In this document: positions 36,224 to 43,592 of the stretch, in pieces
Position numbering within the stretch: position 1 is the first letter of the stretch
How the letters are laid out: the number at the start of each line of letters is the position of its first letter
The notes under the pieces: model-generated
Database searches by the model: none
The model's input: the letters and a program-made list of their open reading frames with translations, nothing else
Told to the model about the DNA's origin: nothing
Assembly: GCA_002315435.1 (NCBI GenBank)
Contig: DCFW01000025.1
Location: 1 to 52,912 of the forward strand
Source: Bacteroidales bacterium UBA1794
GTDB taxonomy: Bacteria; Bacteroidota; Bacteroidia; Bacteroidales; Bacteroidaceae
Direction: 5' to 3'
Length of the DNA: 52,912 bases
Made by a program: the position numbers and the translations under genes

Positions 36224-36886
36224 CTACCAAACAATAGGTTCCTCACCATGCTGCTCCAGCCAGGCATTTGCCTTGCTAAAATGCTTGTTACCGAAAAATC
36301 CCCGATAAGCCGAAAGTGGCGACGGGTGAGCAGAAGTTAGCACCAAGTGCTTTTGATGATCAATAAAATCCCCTTTCTTTATTGCATAACTTCCCCACAG
36401 CAGAAACACCAAATGTTCTTTTTGAGCATTTAACGTACGGATTGCGGCATCAGTAAAAGTCTCCCATCCCTGGCGTTGGTGAGATCCGGCTTGATGAGCA
36501 CGCACTGTCAGTGTAGCATTCAGCAGCATCACACCCTGATTTGCCCATCTCAGTAAACTACCGCTCTTTGGAACAGAAATTCCTAAATCGCTCTCAATTT
36601 CCTTAAAAATATTCTGTAATGATGGAGGAAAAGGCACTCCATCATTCACCGAAAAACAAAGCCCTTGAGCTTGTCCTGGTTCATGATAAGGATCTTGCCC
36701 TATCAGCACCACCTTCACCTTGTCAAAAGGACAAGCATTAAAGGCATTAAATACCAATTTAGCCGGAGGATAACAAGTATATTTAGTATACTCCGCCTTT
36801 ACGAAATTAGTTAAAGCCACAAAATAAGGCTTATCAAACTCTTCTTGTAAATGTTGTTTCCAACTATCTTCAATCTCTACGTTCAT
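36224..36886 (-). CDS. ung: Uracil-DNA glycosylase, family 1
   Basis: 220 aa. Removes uracil from DNA. The water-activating loop VVLIGQDPYHEPGQAQGLCFS (Asp65), the LLNATLTVR strand, VFLLWGSYA, and the DNA-intercalation loop SAHPSPLSAYRGFFG are all intact. Two bases behind asnA on the same strand, so cotranscribed. Confidence 0.97.
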   Translation of the reverse strand: MNVEIEDSWKQHLQEEFDKPYFVALTNFVKAEYTKYTCYPPAKLVFNAFNACPFDKVKVVLIGQDPYHEPGQAQGLCFSVNDGVPFPPSLQNIFKEIESDLGISVPKSGSLLRWANQGVMLLNATLTVRAHQAGSHQRQGWETFTDAAIRTLNAQKEHLVFLLWGSYAIKKGDFIDHQKHLVLTSAHPSPLSAYRGFFGNKHFSKANAWLEQHGEEPIVW

Positions 36887-36888
36887 AA

Positions 36889-37926
36889 TTAAATCAAATG
36901 AATATTATGCTTTTCACATTTGGCACGCATATTATCCGGCCATATACTTGCCTGTATCTCACCAACGTGGGCTTTACGCAGATACATCATGCACAAACGC
37001 GATTGCCCTATACCGCCGCCAATGCTCAACGGCAGACTACCTTCTATTAATTTTTTGTGAAAATATAGTTTCTCTCGCTCCAATTTACCACTTTCTTCAA
37101 GTTGCTTTAGCAGAGCCTTCTTATCCACACGTATCCCCATAGATGAAAGCTCAATAGCACGTCCCAATGTCACATCCCAAACAAGTAAATCTCCGTTCAG
37201 TCCATTGAATCCATCCTCGTTGGGAGTTGAATAATCATCATAATCCGGCGCACGCGAATCATGCTCCTTACCATCACCCAATTTACCACCGATTCCCATA
37301 ATGAATACAGCTCCATATTCTTTACAAATAGCATCTTCACGTTCTTTCGGAGTCATAGTCGGATACATTCTGCACAACTCTTCCGAATGAATAAAAAATA
37401 TATTTTCCGGCAAAACAGGACTAATAATCGGATACATTTCATACACCAAATACTCCGTACGCTTCATCGCTCCATAAATACGTTTCACAATATCTTTCAA
37501 AAAAGCGATCGTACGTTGCTCTTTCGTGATCACACGCTCCCAATCCCATTGGTCAACATATAACGAATGCAGATTGCCCAACTCTTCATCAGCACGAATT
37601 GCATTCATATCCGTATATATACCATAACCCGATTCAATATGATACTCAGCCAAAGTCAATCGTTTCCATTTCGCCAAAGAGTGCACCACTTCAGCCTGTG
37701 CATCACCAAGATCCTTTATAGGGAAAGCCACCGGACGCTCCACTCCATTAAGATCATCATTTATGCCCATTCCTTTTAATACAAAAAGAGGTGCGGTCAC
37801 ACGTCTCAGACGCAATTCCGATGAAAGGTTTGCCTGAAAAAAATCTTTAATCTGTTTAATTCCTAATTCCGTTTGCTTCAAATCAAGCAACGGTTCATAA
37901 TTTGTTGGTGTGATAAGGTAACTCAT
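36889..37926 (-). CDS. asnA: Aspartate--ammonia ligase (asparagine synthetase A)
   Basis: 345 aa. Makes asparagine from aspartate, ammonia and ATP; class II aaRS-like fold. SSELRLRRVTAPLFV, VHSLAKWKR, GYGIYTDMNAIRADEE, DQWDWE, and the closing GGGIGQSRLCMMYLRKAHVGEIQAS..WP are typical. First gene of the asnA-ung pair. Confidence 0.97.
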   Translation of the reverse strand: MSYLITPTNYEPLLDLKQTELGIKQIKDFFQANLSSELRLRRVTAPLFVLKGMGINDDLNGVERPVAFPIKDLGDAQAEVVHSLAKWKRLTLAEYHIESGYGIYTDMNAIRADEELGNLHSLYVDQWDWERVITKEQRTIAFLKDIVKRIYGAMKRTEYLVYEMYPIISPVLPENIFFIHSEELCRMYPTMTPKEREDAICKEYGAVFIMGIGGKLGDGKEHDSRAPDYDDYSTPNEDGFNGLNGDLLVWDVTLGRAIELSSMGIRVDKKALLKQLEESGKLEREKLYFHKKLIEGSLPLSIGGGIGQSRLCMMYLRKAHVGEIQASIWPDNMRAKCEKHNIHLI

Positions 37927-37948
37927 ATTTTTATAGTTTTTCTACTGA

Positions 37949-37979
37949 CAAATATACGAATTCTTGAATTATTTGCAAC
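37949..37979 (-). promoter_or_regulatory. Promoter of asnA-ung
   Basis: On the minus strand GTTG (37979-37976), 19 bp, TATATTTG (37956-37949). The -7 box is exact, 23 bases before the ATG. Confidence 0.7.
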
Positions 37980-38086
37980 AGAAGCACTGAGTTTTATTAG
38001 CAAAATGTTTTTAAACAGTATCAATTTATGTACCCATTATCTATTCGATGAAAATTCAGTAACCCCTTATTATATCACAAATATAT

Positions 38087-38117
38087 TTTGCAGTGTATAA
38101 AAAAAGAGTTACTTTTG
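38087..38117 (+). promoter_or_regulatory. Promoter of tRNA-Arg
   Basis: TTTG (38087-38090), 19 bp, TACTTTTG (38110-38117): both elements and the spacing match the Bacteroides consensus, the same design as at tRNA-Ser. Confidence 0.85.
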
Positions 38118-38139
38118 TGCTCCTTTCAAATAAGGATTT

Positions 38140-38211
38140 GCTCCCGTAGTTCAACGAATAGAATGTAGGTTTCCGGTACCTAATATCAGGGTTTGATTCC
38201 CTGCGGGAGTA
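38140..38211 (+). tRNA. tRNA-Arg (anticodon CCG) with A19-U56 in place of G19-C56
   Basis: 72 bases. Acceptor GCTCCCG/CGGGAGT (G-U at the first pair), D arm GTTC-AACGAATA-GAAT, anticodon stem TAGGT/ACCTA with loop TTCCGGT giving CCG, T arm CAGGG-TTTGATT-CCCTG. The D loop has GA where GG (18-19) is nearly invariant, and the T loop has TTT where TTC (54-56) is nearly invariant. Both changes together keep a Watson-Crick 19-56 tertiary pair. Good promoter and terminator suggest a working gene. Confidence 0.9.
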
Positions 38212-38219
38212 CACAACAG

Positions 38220-38259
38220 AATGCTTAAGTCCTAATAAACATGGATTTGAGCATTTTTT
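38220..38259 (+). terminator. Terminator after tRNA-Arg
   Basis: AATGCT pairs with AGCATT, with GTCC/GGAT further in, followed by six Ts. Confidence 0.65.
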
Positions 38260-38307
38260 CCTGTACACACCATGATCCAACATTGGTAGTGAGCTCATCC
38301 GGCGAAC
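38257..38307 (-). pseudogene. Relic of the C-terminal end of a BT4734/DUF3987 primase-like gene
   Basis: On the minus strand this reads PDELTTN, then, after a deletion of about 38 codons and a frame change, DHGVYRK. The intact gene at 43593-46106 ends with LPEEFTTN ... MDHGMYRKI. At DNA level CATTGGTAGTGA.CTC.TCCGGC and ACCATGATCCA are shared. So a second, older copy of that gene family once lay directly downstream of tRNA-Arg, in the same orientation. Confidence 0.75.
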
Positions 38308-38622
38308 CTAAGCATCAACATTCCAATTGATGTTCTATAGCAGAATCAGATTTGACAATAATCAATAAAAATTTAGTTCCTTTGTATTCTTGACATATAT
38401 CAATTCTCCAAGCATAATAAAAGTTGATCTTTGTTACTAATATTGTTAACTAAATATCAAATTATGAAATTCATAGTAAACACTTTCAAAAGACAATTAG
38501 CCCTATTCATTCGTTTATTAAACCTTTGTTTAGCTGTAAATTTATTCATAAAAGAACAAAATTCTGCGCAGAGAAAAGAGACTTCTAAAAGAGGGAAGTT
38601 AGCAGAAATGTGGCTTCCAACA
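38308..38622. other. Leader region before the nucleoside-hydrolase-like gene
   Basis: About 315 bp. CATCAA and TTGATG form a small hairpin at about 38315-38334. From 38464 an ATG opens 53 codons in frame with the next gene (MKFIVNTFKRQLALFIRLLN...), ending just before its signal peptide. This extension has a basic, hydrophobic make-up and could be a remnant of another gene or an untranslated leader. Confidence 0.4.
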
Positions 38623-39645
38623 ATGAAAAAGATTATATTGTGCCTTTGCATTTTCCTTCTTTTTGGAGGAAATATAATGGCGCAAAGCAGAGATACTATG
38701 TTCCCGAAAGAGACGGTACAACCACGTATTCGTATCATCATAGATAATGATTTTGGTGGAGATCCTGACGGACTATTCCAATTAGTTCATCAAATTCTAT
38801 CACCGTCTGTTGATATAAGAGCCATTATCGGCTCCCACTTGAAACCGGGTGATTCTTTTGATCCTTCAAAAGTTACAGCTACCAACGCGAAAAAGAAAGT
38901 AGAAGAAGTGCTGAACGTGATGAATCTTCAAAATGCATTTCCTGTACTTGAAGGGTCAAACTACGGACTCGAAAGCATTGATAAACCACAGGCTTCGTCA
39001 GCAGCACAGGCTATCGTGAAAGAAGCTATGCGCACAGACATAAAAACTCCGCTTTACATGGTATGTGGTGCCGGTTTAACCGACTTAGCCAGTGCCTACC
39101 TGATAGAACCGAAGATTGCCGACAAAATCACCTTGGTTTGGATTGGAGGACCTGAATATCCGGGAAGCATTATTCCCCCCAATCATTCTGAACTGGAATA
39201 CAATCTAGGTATTGATCTATTGGCAGGGCAAGTAATTTTCAATAAATCAAAAATGATGATTTGGCAGGTGCCACGGAGTACATATCGCCAGGCAATCTTT
39301 TCGTATGCCGAGTTGCTCAGCAAAATTAAACCATTAGGCGAAACAGGTAAATATCTGGCAAATGCATTAGAAAATGTTATGAAAATGACGGTGCAAATGA
39401 AATACTATATCGGTGAAACCTACATTTTGGGTGATAGTCCGCTAGTACTACTTACAGCACTTCAATCATCTTTCGAAGCCGACCCGTCATCAAGCTATTA
39501 TGTACTGAGAAAATCGCCTTTGATTAACGATAAAGGTTTATATGAGAACAATCCTTCAGGCAGAAACATACGGGTTTATACCCAAATTGACACTCGACTG
39601 ATGTTTGAAGATTTAATTGCTAAATTACAATTATTCAATAAATGA
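38623..39645 (+). CDS. Exported nucleoside-hydrolase-like protein
   Basis: 340 aa from ATG 38623, chosen because a signal peptide (MKKIILCLCIFLLFGGNIMAQ) starts there; the frame is open further upstream. The fold resembles inosine-uridine nucleoside hydrolases: the N-terminal aspartate cluster IIDNDFGGDPDG corresponds to the DTDPGxDD calcium/ribose site but with changed spacing. ITLVWIGGPEYPG matches the family's central strand. Followed in the same direction by a GH2 glycosidase 13 bases later, so a role in cutting nucleoside or glycoside bonds in the periplasm is plausible. Confidence 0.7.
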   Translation: MKKIILCLCIFLLFGGNIMAQSRDTMFPKETVQPRIRIIIDNDFGGDPDGLFQLVHQILSPSVDIRAIIGSHLKPGDSFDPSKVTATNAKKKVEEVLNVMNLQNAFPVLEGSNYGLESIDKPQASSAAQAIVKEAMRTDIKTPLYMVCGAGLTDLASAYLIEPKIADKITLVWIGGPEYPGSIIPPNHSELEYNLGIDLLAGQVIFNKSKMMIWQVPRSTYRQAIFSYAELLSKIKPLGETGKYLANALENVMKMTVQMKYYIGETYILGDSPLVLLTALQSSFEADPSSSYYVLRKSPLINDKGLYENNPSGRNIRVYTQIDTRLMFEDLIAKLQLFNK

Positions 39646-39658
39646 TAATACACTGAAA

Positions 39659-42151
39659 ATGATGAATAGACACACGTTTCTAATGATCTTGTTTCTGTCT
39701 GTTTTTGGTTCGATCTATGGACAAAATGAATCAATACGGAAACTCAATTTCAACAACGACTGGAAATTCAGTTATGGCGATCAAACGGATGCCATGCAGC
39801 CCAACTTAAATGATGCAAATTGGCGAACAGTCAATTTGCCACACGATTGGAGCATTGAATTAGGCTTTTCTAAAGAAAAGAGTACAGGCGGCATTGCCAC
39901 CGGTCAAACTCAGGGAGGGATCGGTTGGTACCGTAAAAACTTTATTGTATCCAAAGCCGATGCAGGAAAATTGATGCAACTCTATTTTGAAGGAGTATAT
40001 ATGGAATCGGAAGTTTGGCTGAACGGTCATAAAATCAATTATCAGCCCTATGGATATACTTCTTTCTTCTGTGACTTAACTAAATACCTTCATCCTACCG
40101 GACAACTCAATACGATAGCTGTGAAAACAGTAAACATGGGGAAAAACAGTCGGTGGTATGCAGGCGTAGGTATCTATCGCGATGTTTGGTTAATCTCCAC
40201 GGCAAAGGTTCACCTCGACACTTGGGGTACATTTATCCAAACTAAAAAGATTCTGGGTTCAACTGCCCAGATCAATGTTGCAGCGGATATTTCTAACGAA
40301 TTAAATAGCGAACGCAAAGCTGAAGTCACTATTCAAATTATAGACAAATCCGGGAAAAAGGTAGTCGAGAAAACAACTGTTATTAAAATTGCAGGTGAAA
40401 GTAAACAAACAATTAGCCAGGATATCACAATCTTGAACCCACAACTTTGGTCAATAGAGTCACCGACTTTGTATCAGGCTAAAATAACCGTTAAATCTGA
40501 ATCCGGTAATGATGTGCTTTCCACTCCTTTGGGTATAAGAACACTCTCCTTCTCCGCCGATAAAGGCTTCTTGTTGAATGGAAAAACTGTTAAACTAAAA
40601 GGAGGATGTGTTCATCATGACAACGGTCTTTTAGGTGCAGCTGCCATTGATCGTGCCGAAGACCGAAAAATTGAACTGCTGAAAAGAGATGGCTTCAATG
40701 CAGTACGCTGCTCTCACAATCCTCCTTCTGAAGAATTTTTGAATGCTTGCGACCAAAAAGGTCTGTTGGTGTTAGATGAAGCCTTCGACCAATGGCAAAA
40801 AGGGAAAAACCCGGAAGACTATCATCGCTTTTTCGATAAATGGTCTGAACGAGATTTATCAACTTTAATTCTGCGTGACAGGAATCACCCTTCAGTTATT
40901 ATGTGGAGCATCGGCAATGAAATCAAAGAACGCTCCGATTCATCAGGTGTAGCTATTGCTGCTCATTTGCGCGAAATTATTCATCGCTATGATATTAGTC
41001 GTCCGGTTACTATGGCCGTTAATTTCTATTGGGACGATGCAGGTTTAACTTGGAAAGATTCGGAAAAAGCATTCAAGAACCTGGATGTTTGCGGATATAA
41101 CTATTGCTGGCGGGATTATGAAAATGACCACAAACAATTTCCTACCCGTATCATGTTCAGCACCGAAACGCTGCCCATGGATAGAGCATTGACTTGGGAG
41201 TATGTAGAAAACAATCCTTATGTAATTGGTGACTTTGTGTGGACTGCTATGGATTACCTGGGCGAATCAGGCATTGGACATACACAATATGCAGCCAAGG
41301 ACGAAAAAAATAGTCCAATGTTTACCAACTACCCTTGGTTTAACGGTTGGTGCGGCGATATCGATATTTGTGGAAACGAAAAACCTCAAGCTGCGCTACG
41401 TAATATAGCTTGGAATAGAAGTAAAATTGAAATGCTGGTGCATGCGCCTATACCAACAGGACTTGTAGAAAAAGTGAGTATATGGGGGTGGCCGGATGAA
41501 TCGAAAAGTTGGAACTGGAATGGACAAGAAGGAAAATCAATGACAGTGAAAGTCATCACAAAATATCCATCAGTCAGACTCTATCTTAATGGTAAATTCT
41601 TGGAAGAAAAGAAAATAGGAACATATACCAATAAGTTTAAAGACAACCTGGCATCATGGCTGAGTTGGACTGATGTAGAATCTCACGAAGTTCAGAAAAA
41701 GGATGCAGCCTTTTTCCAAGTACCTTACATTGCAGGAGAATTGAAAGCGGTAGGTGTTGAGAATGGAGTTGAAAAAGAAAATGTAACACTCAAAACTACT
41801 GGAAGACCAGTTGCCATAAAACTAGTAGCCGATCGCAAACAGATCAGTTCATCCACAAATGATTTATCCTATGTAAGCATAAGCCTTGTTGACAAAGATG
41901 GGAATGTAGTTCCGGATAATGATCTCAAACTACAATTGAATGTTTCCGGTAATGGCGAAATAGCAGCCGCAGGCAACAGTTCACCCACCGATATGAAAAG
42001 TTTCAGATCACTTACCCCAAAAACATATTTGGGTAAATCATTAGTTATTCTCAGACCGAACGGTCGTCCCGGAAAAATTATTCTACACGTAAAGGCGGCA
42101 AATTTAAATCAAGCTACTATCGAAATAGCCACATCAAATAAAATCAACTAA
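39659..42151 (+). CDS. Glycoside hydrolase family 2 (beta-galactosidase-like), exported
   Basis: 830 aa from ATG 39659 (another ATG follows at once). Signal peptide ending SIYGQ. Jelly-roll sugar-binding domain (LPHDWSIELGF, GVYMESEVWLNGH, NSRWYAGVGIYRDVWLI), immunoglobulin-like domain, TIM barrel with FNAVRCSHNPPSEEFL, acid/base Glu in IMWSIGNEIKER, and nucleophile Glu in MFSTETLPM, then C-terminal beta domains (DUF4982-like). Typical of Bacteroides polysaccharide use. Beta-galactosidase is most likely; beta-glucuronidase or mannosidase cannot be excluded. No SusC/SusD genes are nearby. Confidence 0.88.
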   Translation: MMNRHTFLMILFLSVFGSIYGQNESIRKLNFNNDWKFSYGDQTDAMQPNLNDANWRTVNLPHDWSIELGFSKEKSTGGIATGQTQGGIGWYRKNFIVSKADAGKLMQLYFEGVYMESEVWLNGHKINYQPYGYTSFFCDLTKYLHPTGQLNTIAVKTVNMGKNSRWYAGVGIYRDVWLISTAKVHLDTWGTFIQTKKILGSTAQINVAADISNELNSERKAEVTIQIIDKSGKKVVEKTTVIKIAGESKQTISQDITILNPQLWSIESPTLYQAKITVKSESGNDVLSTPLGIRTLSFSADKGFLLNGKTVKLKGGCVHHDNGLLGAAAIDRAEDRKIELLKRDGFNAVRCSHNPPSEEFLNACDQKGLLVLDEAFDQWQKGKNPEDYHRFFDKWSERDLSTLILRDRNHPSVIMWSIGNEIKERSDSSGVAIAAHLREIIHRYDISRPVTMAVNFYWDDAGLTWKDSEKAFKNLDVCGYNYCWRDYENDHKQFPTRIMFSTETLPMDRALTWEYVENNPYVIGDFVWTAMDYLGESGIGHTQYAAKDEKNSPMFTNYPWFNGWCGDIDICGNEKPQAALRNIAWNRSKIEMLVHAPIPTGLVEKVSIWGWPDESKSWNWNGQEGKSMTVKVITKYPSVRLYLNGKFLEEKKIGTYTNKFKDNLASWLSWTDVESHEVQKKDAAFFQVPYIAGELKAVGVENGVEKENVTLKTTGRPVAIKLVADRKQISSSTNDLSYVSISLVDKDGNVVPDNDLKLQLNVSGNGEIAAAGNSSPTDMKSFRSLTPKTYLGKSLVILRPNGRPGKIILHVKAANLNQATIEIATSNKIN

Positions 42152-42185
42152 CTTTAGAGATCAAGTTCTAGACTTGATATTTACG

Positions 42186-42226
42186 AAAAGCCGGACATTC
42201 GATATTAATCAGAATGCCCGGCTTTT
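42186..42226. terminator. Terminator after the GH2 gene
   Basis: AAAAGCCGG and CCGGCTTTT pair perfectly, with ATTC/GAAT inside. Confidence 0.9.
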
Positions 42227-42519
42227 ACTTTAAAAAATCCCTCCACATCCACATATCTCAACATATATAAATCACGCTCATCAGTTAGACGTTGATAAAG
42301 CTCACACAAGACCTTTAGAGTAAGTAATTTGTAGTAGCTAGAGCAATAGATTACGCATGCGATATTTATAAAAAACAATGTGTAATGAGTAAAATTTAAT
42401 GAGTGAGAACCTAGGCAAAATTTCTTATTTAATACATTTGTGCAATGAATTGAATGAGCCGAAATCTTGTACAAATGAGAAATGCTGTGCTAATATATTA
42501 AAGACTATACATTTCAGTT
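42227..42519. other. Intergenic region before the DUF535 gene
   Basis: About 290 bp with no supported gene. A minus-strand frame here (ELYQRLTDERDLYMLRYVDVEGF at its end) looks slightly protein-like but lacks start and family. TACATTTC near 42505 is a one-off match to the -7 box for the next gene. Confidence 0.4.
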
Positions 42520-43530
42520 ATGAAAAAAGTTGGGAATAATAGAGGTGCTCATAATAAGGTAATAGATGGCTCTTTGTTTTCTGTACTGACTAAAGGATGG
42601 AGGTTCGCAAAAATAGCTTATACTGACGACAGCAAAAGATATAGAAGAAAACAACAATGGAAAATTTTATATCATGCTTTTTTCAGTCCTTATTTCGCAT
42701 ACAAATGGTTTGATTTAATTGAATCCGGTAATTTAAACTTTGCTTTCAAATATCGTCCTACTCTTTATATTAAACCTTTTAGAGTTTATATGTCAACACG
42801 ATGGAATAAAAAGCAAAAAGTAAAAGTGATAAAAGATACGTATCATTTTGTCTTACAACATAGTGACGTGTTTATGCCATTCCTAAAGGATAGTTCTTTA
42901 CCAATTGCTCATTTACAATTGACGGAGGAAATAGATGCGCACATCTCTATAGGATATAATTATAGGTATAGAAAAGAAGGTGAATTGGTAATGATATTAG
43001 ATTGTGAAAAATTGGGAGGTACCATTTCATCTGGGGCTTTCTCTTTCGAAAAAATAGAAACAGGGCAATGGATATGTAGAATAGGATGCGTACAAGGATC
43101 AAATAAGAAACAAGATTCTGTTTCTTCGGTTAAAGCAGCGCAAAAATTGCTACATGGTTTACGACCTAAAACGCTAGTGGTTTATGCTATTCAAGAGTTT
43201 ATCAGGCAATTTGCTTTTGTTGCTTTATATGGTGCGAGTGATTCCATTCAGGCATATAGAAGAAAGCATGCCATTCACATTCAGTTTTTGCATCATATTC
43301 ACTTTGACTACGATACGTTTTGGCAAGAATCCGGTGGACAATTTACAAAAGGAGGATGGTATGAACTTCCATTAACAATGGAACGTAAAGATATAAAAGA
43401 CTTCAAAACATCAAAAAGAGCGATCCATCGTCATCAATATGAAATGTTGGATAATATATCACAACAAATAAATCATGTACCTCAATATCATCTAACCTAT
43501 ATGCCTTTCAAAATAAAATCAACCAATTGA
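42520..43530 (+). CDS. VirK/YbjX (DUF535) family protein
   Basis: 336 aa. Seen: HAFFSPYFAYKWFDLIES near residue 60, YRPTLYIKPF, the IGCVQGSNKK block, AAQKLLHGLRPKTLVVYAIQEF, and the YDTFWQESGG...GWYELP ending, all in the order of the VirK/YbjX family. Enterobacterial members affect virulence-factor localisation and peptide resistance; the biochemical function is unknown. Stands alone between a terminator and a convergent gene. Confidence 0.8.
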   Translation: MKKVGNNRGAHNKVIDGSLFSVLTKGWRFAKIAYTDDSKRYRRKQQWKILYHAFFSPYFAYKWFDLIESGNLNFAFKYRPTLYIKPFRVYMSTRWNKKQKVKVIKDTYHFVLQHSDVFMPFLKDSSLPIAHLQLTEEIDAHISIGYNYRYRKEGELVMILDCEKLGGTISSGAFSFEKIETGQWICRIGCVQGSNKKQDSVSSVKAAQKLLHGLRPKTLVVYAIQEFIRQFAFVALYGASDSIQAYRRKHAIHIQFLHHIHFDYDTFWQESGGQFTKGGWYELPLTMERKDIKDFKTSKRAIHRHQYEMLDNISQQINHVPQYHLTYMPFKIKSTN

Positions 43531-43555
43531 TCTTATAGATTAATTGGTTGATTTT
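43519..43555. terminator. Terminator at the end of the DUF535 gene
   Basis: TCAACCAATT pairs with AATTGGTTGA, overlapping the last codons, followed by TTTT. Confidence 0.7.
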
Positions 43556-43592
43556 ACACCATTAGATCCGATGCATAACAGAATATCTCACA

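Noticed and set aside
42205..42474. Minus-strand open frame before the DUF535 gene
   Set aside because: Overlaps a terminator, very Tyr/Leu/Cys rich, no start signal or family.
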